Assembly: GCA_029378245.1 (NCBI GenBank)
Contig: JARKIF010000002.1
Span: 3,658,001-3,722,000 of the forward strand
Length of the DNA: 64,000 bases
Direction: 5' to 3'
Origin: Roridomyces roridus
Lineage: Eukaryota; Basidiomycota; Agaricomycetes; Agaricales; Mycenaceae
The translations under genes were made by a program, and so were the position numbers. Below are positions 46,196-57,564 of the stretch, in pieces. Below the pieces are notes generated by a model, which saw nothing but the letters and a program-made list of their open reading frames with translations, was not told the DNA's origin and did not search any database. The first letter of the stretch is position 1. Each line of letters opens with the position of its first letter.

Positions 46196-46668
46196 ATGTT
46201 TTCTTTCAAGAATGCGTCGTCTTTTCATCCACTTTCTTCTCCTGCTGATGTCTTGCACAAGGCACGTGCACGAGGATGAGAGGAGACTCGATAAATTCTC
46301 CGCGGGAGACCAGAGTGGGTTCTTCGATGTCCGTGGTGCGTCTCCAGCAGCCCGAGTCAGAAAACTGACTGAGCATTTACAGAAACGTTCGCAAGAACCG
46401 GAACATCGCGGCGCGCAGCTTGTCCAAGGTCAGATGTCTGCGGCGTCGACCACAATTAAGACGACTCGACACTGCTGCAATCCGCCTCGGTGCGCGCACG
46501 CGAGTGGAATAATGATAAAGAGTTGAAGCGAATGTATGTATTTGCGTGGACTCAGCTGCAGACTTCAACGCTCGGTTGCGCGCGGTGTGCTTCTACTAAC
46601 TGCCATGGTTGTTTGAAAATCTTCAAGTAGCTTTGCCCGTTCGACTCGGGACTGAGCGGCTGAGAGCA
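46196..46668 (+). pseudogene. Partial tandem copy of ADI1 (first)
   Basis: Matches ADI1 from the end of exon 1 through intron 1, exon 2 and intron 2 (GTTCTTCGATGTCCGTGGTG). It then skips exons 3-4 and resumes in the 3' flank, ending with the tRNA-arm-like CCCGTTCGACTCGGG. No functional cupin can be encoded. Confidence 0.8.
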
Positions 46669-46800
46669 ACCTGAATATCTTTTGTACTTACATCGATGAA
46701 TGAGTGCCTGGCCAGTGGTGATTATACGGTGCATCTGGACTAAAGGATTCCGCCGTAAAACTTTCCAAGGTGGACAATTGGCCAAGTTTGGGTCAAGGGT

Positions 46801-47270
46801 AGTTTCTTCCAAGAGTGCGTCGTCTTTTCATCCATTTTTTTTCTCCCGCTGATGTCTTGCAAAAGGCACATGCACGAGGATGAGAGGAGACTCGATAAAT
46901 TCTCAGCGGGAGACCAGAGTGGGTTCTTCGATGTCCGTGGTGCGTCTCCAGCAGCCTGAGTCAGAAAACTGACTGAGCATTTGCAGAAACGTTCGCAAGA
47001 ACCGGATCATCACGGCGCGCAGCTTGTCCAAGGTCAGATCTGTGCGGCGTCAACCACGATTAAGACGACTCGACACTGCTGCAATCCGCCTCGGTGCGCG
47101 CACGCGAGTGGCATAATGATAAAGAGTTGAAGCGAATGTATGTATTGGCGTGGACTCAGCTGCAGACTTCAACGCTCGGTTGCGCGCGGTGCGCTCCTAC
47201 GGATGATCGTTGGCTATGGTTTGAAAGTCATTCAGGTAGGTTTACCCGTTCGACTCGGGGCCGAGCGGTG
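46801..47270 (+). pseudogene. Partial tandem copy of ADI1 (second)
   Basis: Closely similar to the first partial copy, including the deletion of exons 3-4, so the deleted form was itself duplicated. Spacers between copies share ACTAAAGGATTCCGCCGTAA. Confidence 0.8.
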
Positions 47271-47512
47271 CACTTGCTTGCGTTTTTTTTTTTATGTAAA
47301 AAAAATGACTGTTTCTTCGCTCGCCTGCATGGTGCGATTCTCGCTTTGGAATGATATCGTGCACTGAAGGATTCGGTTAAGGAAGACAATGGGCCAAGTC
47401 GACATGTGATCAAGCATTCGCTTTCCTTTTTTGAACTTCAAAGGAACAGGTTTGGTCAAGGTTTGGTTTGATCACGGGCACAGACGCGCTCTTCCTTCTC
47501 ACGACAACCACC

Positions 47513-49297
47513 ATGGAAATACATCTCCTCGAATCCCCGCACCTTGACCAATTCCTTCTCGAACTTTGCAACGACCATGGCAAGTTCCAGCCCGGCGACC
47601 TCCTCGACGACGACCTCGCGGGCCGCGACGACCTCGACATCAGGCTCGGGGATCTCGAATGGCCAGGCTTCGAGGCCCCCCTCGAGGAGGTCAAAGTCCC
47701 CGACGTCAAGCTCGGGCCCGTCGGGAAGGTCCAAAGAATCGACCAACGCACACTCACAGCCTTGATCGTGGAGCGCTGGAAGGCCCAGTCGGGCCAATCT
47801 GCACTTGCTGCTGAGGGTCGTGTGCCCGGACCAGCGATGGACCTCCCCAACGAGATCGTCACCATGATCTTCGGTCACTGCCCAGTCGACAAGGACTGGA
47901 GCCTCGCACCCATCTCCGAGGAGACTTGGGAGAGCGAGGCCAAAGCTGAGGTAGCACGCGTGATGGGTGGGGACCTGTGCTCGTTCTCGCAGGTCTGTCA
48001 CCAGTGGCGCGAGGTTGCCCTCGGCACGCCTGCTCTTTGGTCTACCATCAACCTGGACCTCCGATGCTGGAGTCTTCCGGCGGAGGCCCGTCGCGCTGAC
48101 TTCCTCCACGACGTTATGATGGACCGACTCGCAGACGCTCTGAAGCGCACGCGGCAGAACCTTCTGACCATCAACGTGCATGGCGTCGGCGAGTGTAGAC
48201 CCGAGGCACTGGCCGCCGTGGCTGCCGTCTCCCACCGATGGCGCTCTGCCAAAATCACCATTGAGACCATCATGCTCGACACTCTCGCCCCCATCTCGGG
48301 CAACCTTCCTTTCCTCCAAAATGTCACTATACAAGGGCTCAACGAGGACGAAGACGTCATCTCGGAAGCCATGCAGTACTTCTCCACCGCGCCTCTCCTG
48401 CGGCGCGTCGAGTTCTGTGGACCTGCGAAGGCGGTGGCACACATGCCACTCGAGCAAATCGAGCTCTTGTGGTACAAAGGTGTAGGCGGGCCCGACCTCT
48501 CCCACGTCTGCTCCCAAATGGCGCGTCTCCCCACTGGCTCTGCGCTCCACATCCCACTCGACTTTGAGTGCATCGCAGAAGTGAGTTTGCCAGCTGGCCT
48601 CGAGATCCTCCCCGTCGTCTCGTACATCGCGGAGCTCAACACATACTCGTACGGGCACGAGGGGGTAGACACCGAGGCTGTCTTCAACGCCTTGTTTACC
48701 AAGATTAGACTCCCGGAGTTGAAGCGCCTCACCATATCTGGGGCGCCCGCGGATGAAGACAGTCTGAGGCCGCTGCTCTGGGCGCATTCCTCCATGCTCC
48801 AGCTTGTTCAGAATGCAGGCAGCAACCTGCGGCTCCTCGCTCTTCCCGATGTGCAGATCTCGGAGCGTGAGCTGCTTGACGTCCTCGCCGCCGTCCCCGC
48901 GCTCGAGCACCTCCTCATCTCTGACCAAGTTCCCGAGCACCACCTCATCACCGATACATTGCTTGACGCGCTCTCTCACACGGAGTCCAAGTGAGTCTCT
49001 CTCGACGGTAGCGTGCACTCGTACTTACTCCTCGACAGCACCCCCGCCCTAATCCCCAACCTCTCGACCCTCATCTTCCGCTCTCTCCAAGCCTTCACCG
49101 TCCCCGCCCTCCTCCAGCTCCTCATCTCCCGCACCACCGCTGCTTCAGACGACTTGGAGTGCAGGCTCGCGTGGTTTCCGCACCGTCGATTTAGTGGCAT
49201 GAGTTTGGATTGTATCATTGATTTGAGGGAGAACCTGGGGAAGCGTGGTGGGCCTGGGCTTCTGTGGTCGTGCGGGGAGTTTGATAGGGAGGGGTAG
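47513..49297 (+). CDS. F-box protein with leucine-rich C-terminal part
   Basis: Two exons, 47513-48990 and 49039-49297 (48-nt intron, phase 2), giving 578 aa. The start at 47513 has an ideal context (ACCACCATGG); the frame upstream has no other ATG. An F-box-like segment (MDLPNEIVTMIFGHC, then FSQVCHQWREVALGTPALW) lies at about residues 109-185, with a spacer inside it. Leucine-rich repeats follow (FLQNVTIQGL, LKRLTISGAP). F-box proteins link substrates to Skp1-cullin ubiquitin ligases; the substrate is unknown. It is the intact member of the family with copies at 2121-3316 and 8836-9180. Confidence 0.85.
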
Positions 49298-50886
49298 TGA
49301 GGGTGGCAGTTGGGTGGCACGATTAATGATTTTCTTTTTGCTTGCTGCTGGGACTCGTTTTATCTACTGCATTGTAACACCATACTCAAATTCAATTCCT
49401 CAACAATTTCTGCACCGTCAGCATTGCGACACCCGAGCATGCCGGGGACATACATCGCCGTTTACTCTGCCAGCTGCAGTAGCAAAAACGAAGGCCAGTG
49501 GGAAAGGCACAGGCTCGGATCAAACGAGCATTTTCTCCTGGTAAACTCAACCGAGTCAAACATTCATTGGAGATATGGGTCCACCCACTGCCGAGCCCTG
49601 ACAATGTAGCTACAGATAAATTGGATGAACATCTGGGAGATGTGGTTGACAGCCTTTACGCGCAGAGAATTGACGAGATTTCGAAGCTTCTCGGACACCG
49701 AACGGTAGACAAAAAAAAATCGACTGACTGTTTGTTCGAATGGCCTGGGCTCGAATCGAACAAGCACCTTTCCCGGAAGCTTGCAGAATGAACAGCACAT
49801 TTCACGGGAGAGGTGGGTCCACCCACCGCCAGGTGGAGCCGAATGATGACAACTGAAGACATTCAGTTATATTTCACGATTGTGATGGGAGGATGAGAGA
49901 CCTTGGATGAGCTCGCCGCGATTCCACGCTATCAACCGGCCAGACAGGCTGAGTCAGTCCACGGTAACCATCTCGAGGCATTGGATGGAGGAGAATGAGT
50001 CGGGGTGTGGCTTCCGAGGTCGAAGTCGCCGTGAGATCAAGTTCAGACACAATGTCCGCGTGTGAGAATCGGAGTGCACGGATTTGGGAGGGAAAACGGG
50101 AGAGACTGACAGCGTCTTGATCCAGACAAGAAACACTGAGATGCTCGATTCTCTCGGAACGGGTCACAAAGTCGGATGCGGCACACACGACGTGTGAGGA
50201 CCGTTTGCAATGAAAAATGGAACTCGCGATTTTATTCTCTGATTGTTCGATTTCATGACGTGGACGTGGGACTTAAGATGGGTCGATGTATGCCACGACC
50301 TCGACCCAGAGCAAAACGTCTCCCATTCGGTGGGCGGGTAGAACAACGAGAGCGACGGACTGTCACGTCCAAAAGCCTAAGGTCCCACTATCGCAGCTTG
50401 ACATTCCACAAGCCGAAAACGGAAACGGGCAAATGATTCTCCCAATTTGCCCGTGGACGTCGCGAAGATCATTGGTGGCGCGAAAGCGAACTTCCATGGC
50501 CTGGAACAACAGGGCGGCCGGGGCGGCCGGGAAGTAATAGGTGCAAGGAGATTGAGTTCACCATTTGCGGCGCCTTTAGAGAGTGGGATAAATGGCTTAT
50601 TGGGAATAGAAACAGATCGGCAGAATCCCGAGTAACTAATGTTGGAAGCAAGTTGGAAGACTTGAAGAATCCAGTAGCCTTCGTTGAGCTGGAGCGCAAA
50701 AAGGACAATCCTGGGAAGACGATGCGAGTTCATCGAATGAGGCTGGGTTCGGAAGCCACACCGGCGTTGCGCACGCCATCGGTGTCGTTGATGAGAAGCC
50801 GGTGGGCTACCACGGTTGGCGGTGGTGGTTAAGATCAAGCAGATCGTTACACGTGACATTCGTTGCAAACATCGCGTACGCCAACA
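49298..50886. other. Intergenic with repeat fragments and an F-box remnant
   Basis: About 49320-49470 is similar to 9190-9330 (part of a segmental duplication). 49735-49775 holds a reversed tRNA-like B box (GTTCGATTCGAGCCC on minus). A GTGGGTCCACCCAC motif occurs at both 49575 and 49823. The minus-strand frame 50377-51006 is not supported. Confidence 0.45.
49874..50188 (-). pseudogene. Possible F-box/LRR fragment
   Basis: A 104-codon frame with FPSQIRALRFSHADIVSEL and ERIEHLSVSCL, patterns common in agaricomycete F-box proteins. No F-box and no clear ends. Weak call. Confidence 0.3.
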
Positions 50887-50915
50887 TGGTCCGTGCGCGC
50901 CGGCTCCGTATAAAA
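50887..50915 (+). promoter_or_regulatory. U1 snRNA promoter elements, copy 2
   Basis: TATAAAA at 50909-50915, 33 bp before the U1 start, and the shared TGGTCCGTGCGCGCC at 50887-50901. Confidence 0.7.
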
Positions 50916-50941
50916 GCAACCCGTCGACTTTATGACAACTC

Positions 50942-51115
50942 ATACTTACCTTGATGGCATACGCCCCTTCACATCCCTGGGTGTATGGGCCGTAGGAACA
51001 CTCCATAGCACGGCGACCCTGTCCATACAGAGTGGGCTTGCGGTTTGTATGGGCTTCGGCTCATGCACCGTCCCAATATTTTCCTGCCCACCACGGCCAC
51101 TCGGCTGGGTGGGCC
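50942..51115 (+). ncRNA. U1: U1 spliceosomal snRNA, copy 2
   Basis: Nearly identical to 9429-9603. It has the 5' ATACTTACCT, the same four stem-loops, the Sm-like AATATTTTCC and the terminal GCCCACC/GGGTGGGC hairpin. Within the RNA the one difference noticed is a C for a T just before the Sm site. A short T run follows. Confidence 0.93.
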
Positions 51116-51136
51116 TTTTTATGCCGGGACGCGGCG

Positions 51137-51151
51137 CTAACCCTAACCCTA
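51137..51151 (+). promoter_or_regulatory. Telomere-like motif just 3' of U1, copy 2
   Basis: CTAACCCTAACCCTA, preceded by GCGGCG exactly as downstream of copy 1, while the sequence on both sides differs between copies. Confidence 0.5.
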
Positions 51152-51563
51152 TGTCGCATCAATATATATCCCTTGGACCTTTGTTTTTCATTCCTTGTGG
51201 AAATCTATTGCAAAGTCTCGGCTGCAGCAGGAAAGTGACCGGTCGTGAGGGTGGGAGCAACGGGCGACATCAGTGATTGCGAGCGCAGCGACAGCGAAGC
51301 ACTTCGGTTTCACGCAAGGATATTCCAAAACTGCTCATTGAAATCTCAACCCTGGTTCTCAGCCTTGCGCCATTACATTGCCTTTTCAATGCTAAATCAA
51401 ACCTCGGTCACAATCGGCGGAGGGCCTACTCATCAAAGCTACAAAGCAACAGGGCCATTGAGGAGTTAGATGATTGTGTCACGTACAACTAGTTGTGGCG
51501 CCGAAAACAAGCAAGATCATACCATAAATCTCAACTTCTAAAAATCCACGAGCTTCCACCTCG
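51152..51563. other. Intergenic, no gene seen
   Basis: Spacer between U1 copy 2 and the 3' end of the next gene. No coding or repeat signal recognised. Confidence 0.4.
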
Positions 51564-53418
51564 TCAACAATCCACAAAATCCCGCTGCCCCATCGCCCCA
51601 TTCTCCTGCGTCGCGAGGCAAATCAAATCGAACCCAGACAAAACGGTAGCCACCGATACTGGCCACGTTGTCACAGCCCAAGCCCCGTGGCACTGGAGCA
51701 TCCACTCTGACGCAGAAGTGTCCTGGTCGCTCTTCATCAGCGCCGTCAGTACCGTATGCGCGCTCGAATCGGCCCAACACCCAATTCTCGAGGCGCAGGG
51801 GTCGCAGCAGGTGGGCTCGGTGGCGAATATGGCTGACCGTCGAATGGCTGCTGCGCGTGCGACAGCGGGGGAAGAGATTGAGGCGGATGGCAGCTGGGCG
51901 GCTACGTGGACTTGGTCCGTCTCAGAGGCCTCGAGCGCATTGCGGAATCCAAGCTCGCAGGCGGCGCACAGGTTTGGTTGCGGAAGAAGCATCAACTCGA
52001 GGGCAGGGGAGGGTTTTTGGACGACTGCTACCCGACGAATCAACGTCTTCTCTACGCCTGGCGTCGTGGCGCGGTGCCAGAGCTCCTCGACGTGTGCGGT
52101 GTCACCTTCTGGGAGAACTCGAAGCTCGCTAGCCATCTCGAGGACCCGCTCCGCCTTGGGATCCGTCGAGCGTGCAAGTTGGCGCATATACTTGACGAAT
52201 CGCTCCCACGTCCGGTAGCGTCCGTTAAAGGACGACCAAACACCCATGGAGAAGACCGAATTTTCCCCAAACAACGCGAGGTCGCGCACTCCGAGGGCCC
52301 TGCGCGCGGTTCTATCCGCTACGGTGGTGGCGAAGGCGGTGTGGACGTCGTGCTGAGTGATCCCAGTTGCGGAGAGGTACTTGACGGACGAAATCGCGTT
52401 GGAGGAGATGCGGTCGAAGAGGAGGTCGAAGCAGTGGCCCATGAATAAAGCTCCAAACATTGCGCCTTTGCTGTCCTTGTATACGGCAGACGTCTCGTAC
52501 CCAAAGGGACGCAAGCTCCCGGAGTCCGCCACCACCGTGACGAACCAGTCTGCAGGCGATATTTCGCATCGCGGGCTATCCGTTGCCATGGACTTTTCCT
52601 CAGCCACCCAATTCTCGTGCATCTGGCGAACATAAACCTGGACGTCGAGGTTCAAGAAGGCTGCCAATGAGAAGGCCTGCATGCGACGTGGGCCGTCTGC
52701 AATATAAGATCTCCCGATCTCCATGGCGTCCGCGAATCCAGGCGAGTACGCTTCGTCCCGGTCATAGTCGTAATCGACAGTCCCTGCGGTGTATCAGTTC
52801 ATATTCGGTAGTTGAAAATCAAAGCAACTCACCGAGAAGAGCCAACGCGTCGGCGGCATTCAGGTCCTCCCTGCTAATCGTCTTGTGCTGCGGACCAAGC
52901 CAGGCGAAGGACGAGCATGGGCTCATCACAGCGAACTTGGTATCGGACCACATCCGTTGGGCTTCAGGCGTATACTCCGCGCTCCCGACCCACTCCTTGC
53001 CTCCAAGACTCTTGGCGCCGACGCAATAAATCGAGTCCCGCGTCAATTCTCTCGTAACAGCCATGGTGAGGTCTGTGGGTCGGCGCTGGGAGTCCTCGTC
53101 GGTCTGGCGCATACGGCTGTAGACAGCGATGCACTTGAGGACATCAGCAACCAGCTCGGAAGGCAAGATTGAGCTCGAGTCTGGGGAGGTGAGGTCGGCG
53201 AGGAGCTTCCAGGCAGCGAAATGCCCGTGTGTGATGCTGCGTTCGTGTACCAACTTGGCGAGGGTTGTGTTTTGTTCGATGAGGTCCTCGGGCGCTGGGT
53301 TTCCGGAGTACAAGGAAATGGTATCGCCATGCGTCCAAGGGGTGTGAGAAGAAGATATGATGGCTAGAACCGATTCGAGAGTCGATGGGTTGAAACTCGT
53401 GTGAGTCTGGATATGCAT
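51564..53418 (-). CDS. Unrecognised 601-aa protein, two exons
   Basis: Exon 1 is 53418-52833 (MHIQTHTSFNPS) and exon 2 is 52783-51564, with a 49-nt GT-AG intron in phase 1; together 601 aa. I do not recognise the family. The protein is soluble and largely helical, without signal peptide or membrane span. Features are KEWVGSAEYTPEAQRMWSD, PCSSFAWLGPQ, TVDYDYDRDEAYSPGF, PADWFVTVVADSG and, near the C-terminus, LCAACELGF with two cysteines. The length, clean frame and splice phase make coding very likely. A metabolic-enzyme role is possible but unsupported. No breaks seen. Confidence 0.8.
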
Positions 53419-54560
53419 GGTTCAATGGCGGGTGGATGATCTGGAGCACTGGTCAGAATCCTTGTTATAACAAAGCCTCGAGCTCGGCAGTATTCACACC
53501 TTTTGCGGCTGGAATAAACACTTCCACTGTCGCATGCACTACGCCACCATTGTGAGTGGATGATAAGAAGAGAATTCTTTTAATTTCTCGCTGTCCACAT
53601 TTGACAGGCTGTTCCCGGACAGATATATATTTGACCCTTTGGCGCCCTTCTCTATTCTCGAACGTCAACTGTGGTTTATACCATCGCGCCGCAAGCCTAC
53701 CGATTGGCTCCCCACCAAGGTTAGAATCTTGGTGGAACACAGCCTGCGAATTCGAACAACAATGGATATGACATGTATACGTACCTGTCGAGATTCTGCT
53801 TGAACACCTGGGAGATTCTTTAGCGCCGGTGCCTCCAACGTGGGTATGCAATGAATCTTCTCACCGACATGTTTCTTGTTTCTGAAATGTCGAAGACTAT
53901 GCAGATACGTCAGAGAGGAAACGATCGTAATCCTATCCAAAGGAGCAGGTAGCGCAGGTCACCTGGTTTGATATGCATATATGATATTGAAGGGCCATAT
54001 TTTCTGAGGTTGATTTTGAGAAAGCCCTTTCCGCGTCAAGTCACTGGTCACATACATATCGACATGGGACTCGGATGGTGTTGAGTTTGCGTCTGAAATT
54101 ATCGCAGAGTGCTCTAAAATCAGGGACGGCGGCGTTACTGGTCGATGCAACGGTGACCACATGGTCCCGGGAATGGTAAACAACATCTCCAGCTCTTGAA
54201 ACTGGAAGGGACGGTCAGTTGGACCCACAACTTCACCTAAAATGCACTCATGTCGGCAAGTGCTTTGTCGATAACTTGACTAGTACTACTTGAGGAATTC
54301 CAGCTAGTTGCAAATTGTAGGCAAAGTCGGCTGGGGGATGTGCGGTCCAAGTGCGGCCAGACGCTCTTTATGGTAAAATGCTGACGTCGAATGACGCTTT
54401 CTATTCATTTACTCCACTGTCCCGCACTTCATCCGCATTCACTCCCTCGCGAGGGTTTGCCTACAATTTTGCAACCAGCTGTCATGACCACGGATGTCTC
54501 CGCGTCGGCGTACGGTAAGGAGATCTTCGTATTGGTGCCTTGTTGATGCCTTGCCGCGGC
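53419..54560. other. Mostly non-coding; holds F-box-like debris
   Basis: Apart from the fragment at 53790-54228, no supported gene. Confidence 0.35.
53790..54228 (-). pseudogene. Possible F-box/LRR debris
   Basis: Two minus-strand frames carry leucine-rich, F-box-protein-like strings (FQFQELEMLFTIPG; LTYLHSLRHF and IPTLEAPALKNLPGVQ). They are in different frames without clear splice sites, so decay is likely. Confidence 0.35.
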
Positions 54561-54602
54561 TATTCTGAGACGGACTTACATTGCGGGAAAAATTGGACAC
54601 TG

Positions 54603-56300
54603 GCAGATGCATCAAGGGTAAGTATGCGCGGTGCAGATTTCACTCACGAGAGAGCTTTCTGAGTTCTCTCACGGGCCCCCAGAAAGTGCCGCCAGTGACG
54701 CCCTGGCGGCAGTCGGCGGCAGTGGTGGCGGCAGTACTTGGCGGTCGTATTATTATCAGTGTCTGTACGGAGTTATAAGTCATGTTCGATGCTTTTGGGA
54801 GTTGTAGGATGTCATACCACCCACGACTCACCCGTGCAACCTCGTATCTCGGTGCCTACATGACCATTTTCAGTCAGCTCAAACTCGAACCAGCGGCGGC
54901 AGGGGCGGCAGAGTCGGCGGCAAACGGCGTCAGAGATAGCGGCAATGGTGGCGGCGGCGGCACTAAATTGGTGTCAATGGCGTCAATGGCGGCGTCGATA
55001 TGGGCGTCAGTTGTGGCGGCAGGTGGCGGCAGTAACGTGACATGTTGTGACATGGTGGCGGCACTTTTCGAACAACTGGCGGCAGTCATGCGACACTTTT
55101 TTTGGTGCACAAAATGGGACTTGAGGTAAGCATATTTTCGAATAGTACCATGGTCGGTACATCCGTCCTCGGTGACCGTTTGAGCTGAAAATGTATAGCT
55201 GCTTCGAGCAGAGCATTTTAAGCAAACACGGGATTTGGACATTTGACCGTTCAACTCGGGCTAGTACGCAATCCAGGCAACAGACACATTCCCACCTCAC
55301 TGGATATTTGTTGCAGCGTCATATAAATGTGTCTGCAGCCACCTGTTCATTTGTATTAATGACATTTAGGTTGTCTCTCTCCTTCTGTTCAATTGGTTTA
55401 CAACCAACTTCACGGAGCCAACATTTTTGCCCTACCTGACACCAGATGGTGCACCGGCGTCGATCTAAAAGCCTTCGCTGAACAAATTTGCAAAGGGGAA
55501 ATACTCGGCAGGGTTCCCATTCCACCCGACCGACGGGACATCCTTCGTAGACCCACTTCAGCGGCCGCTGCAGAGACGTCGTCGAATGGGCACCCAATTC
55601 AAGATGATGAACGGAAGACGCGAAGAGTTCCCGCATCGAATAAAGGTGCGCTGTCCCCGTGGAATGATATTCACGTATCTTCTCATTATTCCACAGTATC
55701 GAGATTCGAAGGCGCCGATGCCGATCCCATCTCTCCCGCATCTGATTCAGCACATTGGGATTTTTGGCCAGATGGCGAATTTCGTCGACTGTTCACACTA
55801 TGCGAGCTTGAACTGACAGTCCGAGTAGGCAAATATCAGAGATCGTCCGCGCTGGCGCCACATTTGATGTTCTGTGTTCGATGTAATCATGTACTAGCAC
55901 CGCTGCTACGAGTCTCGCTGAATATCATCTTGAATTCTCCAATGAGCATGTATTGAGCTTTCATTTGGCCTCATTCACACCAACGTCGAAGCGCGCAGTC
56001 AACTAGAAGAAGAGGAATACGGGATGCTGACGCCCGGAGTATGTTGCTTAGACCGTTTTTGTATCAATACAACCCTACTAAGTATTAAAATTCTGAATTA
56101 ATTTGGCGGCGGCTGGGGCGGAAGGTGTGGCGGCAGTGTGACAAAAAGTGACGCCACCACTGCCGCCAAAAAGTGGCGCCGATGGCGTCAGTTGGCGGCA
56201 TGGCAGCACTTTCTGTGTGCCCGTTCTCTCACCCGTTATCGCCTCCGAAAGACCATACGGCCAACCTTGAGGCAGTTTTTGGATTGAAGGGAAGCAAATA
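54603..56300 (+). repeat. Older ~130-bp repeat, split by the 1.55-kb element
   Basis: Left half 54603-54672 and right half 56223-56300 together match 16165-16295. The split point carries the duplicated GTTCTCTCAC. Confidence 0.75.
54673..56222. mobile_element. 1,550-bp non-autonomous element, 10-bp target duplication (Mutator-like)
   Basis: The ends are GGGCCCCCAGAAAGTGCCGC and, complemented, GGGCACACAGAAAGTGCTGC (inverted repeat of about 22 bp with 3 mismatches). GTTCTCTCAC flanks both sides (54663-54672, 56223-56232). GGCGGCA motifs crowd both subterminal zones. A 9-11-bp duplication is the mark of Mutator-like elements. The interior frame 55393-55956 shows no transposase domain and may be captured host sequence. 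Confidence 0.8.
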
Positions 56301-56571
56301 GCGGTGGTTGCGTGGATCGAAAAACATATTCGATAGTATTTCGGGCACTAATAGTACAAAGCGCATAGAAGGTAAGTCCCCCTCAAGTCAGGACGTACGT
56401 GGCTATATACGGATACACTCGTTATCTTGCTTCCATTTCTTCGACAATGTCCGCGGTCGCCTGGGACCGGGATTGCACCAGACACTCGAAGGGTAACGGT
56501 CCACTAGTTTCCCCGGGTGAATCTTTTAGACCTAGCAGACTGCGGCGACTTACATGACAAGCCCTGCCGTG

Positions 56572-56963
56572 AATTCTGTTACGTCCCGTTCCATTCTCAC
56601 CAACTCCGGACCAATCTTGACCCAACTCCGGTTCCGGCTCCAACAAATCCGGATCAATCTTGACCGGACTCCGGTCCTCGTTCGGACTTTTGCCCTTCTT
56701 CAATTTGTTACGTCCCGTTCCAACTTCATCCAAACTCCGGACTCCGGTTCCTTTAACCGGAGTTTCTTTGACCGGAGTTCCAATTCCTTTGACCCAACTC
56801 CGGATCCATCCCATCTGTCAGGCCGAGTCCTGCTTCTCGGACTACACCGGGTATTTTGGTTATTCACATGAAAAAGGAACCTTGACAGGATATTCATCTG
56901 ACATGCTCTGGAGTGACATCCACTTGATCACTCCGTGCGGGCTTAATCACCTTATATCCACTT
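56572..56963 (+). mobile_element. Solo LTR, first half (not inverted)
   Basis: Target duplication AATTC at 56572-56576, then TGTTACG at 56577. Similar to 22438-22806 and stops exactly at the inversion breakpoint (CCACTT). Confidence 0.9.
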
Positions 56964-57564
56964 CTCTCGAACGGGACACTCAACCTAAATGTCCAAGATC
57001 CCCAGGTTCTCTTCGGCTTCGGTCGAAGGTAAGAGGAGTTCCCTTTTCTCATTTTTAACCTTACCACTCGTCTCAGAATTTGTCCTGGACAACAACTGGC
57101 CATTGATATGACCTGGCTTTTTGTTGTTTCTGTTCTCGCGATGTTCAATATCACCAAGGCGGTCGATTCTAACGGGCAGATCATTGAGCCAAGTTACGAA
57201 TTTGTTAGGTGCCGGATCCGAGGCTGACTGGAATCCCGGATAAGGACGACCGGAGTAAGAATGACCGGAACTCCGGGACGAAGGACTCCGGAGAGGGACG
57301 AAAAGTCGGAGGAGGGAGATGGAGTCCAACCGGTGACACCACAAAGACCCAGGGTGACCGGGTTCCCTACGCTACTTCCAAGGGAAGCAATCCGGACGAG
57401 ACGATAAAGGAGGAGAGGAGGGCTCGGAGCAGCCAAGGTCGAATAGACCAGGAACGTTAATATTCCAACTGAAGTACCGAGTACAAAAGGAAAGTCTTAT
57501 ATACTAAGTGTGAGAGATATTTGTCAAGACACTAAAATAGACTTGAGAACGGACATAACCGGCT
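56964..57564. other. Inverted 601-bp segment (P450 3' end plus half of the LTR)
   Basis: 56964-57202 is the P450 C-terminal coding sequence, now on plus, ending with GAATT (the complement of the target duplication). 57203-57564 (362 bp) is the exact-length complement of LTR positions 22807-23168. Flipping the segment restores both the LTR and the P450 reading order. Confidence 0.9.
57203..57564 (-). mobile_element. Solo LTR, second half (inverted)
   Basis: Starts TGTTAGG (complement of the LTR end CCTAACA) and ends ACCGGCT, the other side of the break in the first half. Confidence 0.9.

Noticed and set aside
50377..51006. 209-codon minus-strand frame
   Set aside because: It runs into the U1 snRNA gene antisense and shows no family signal.
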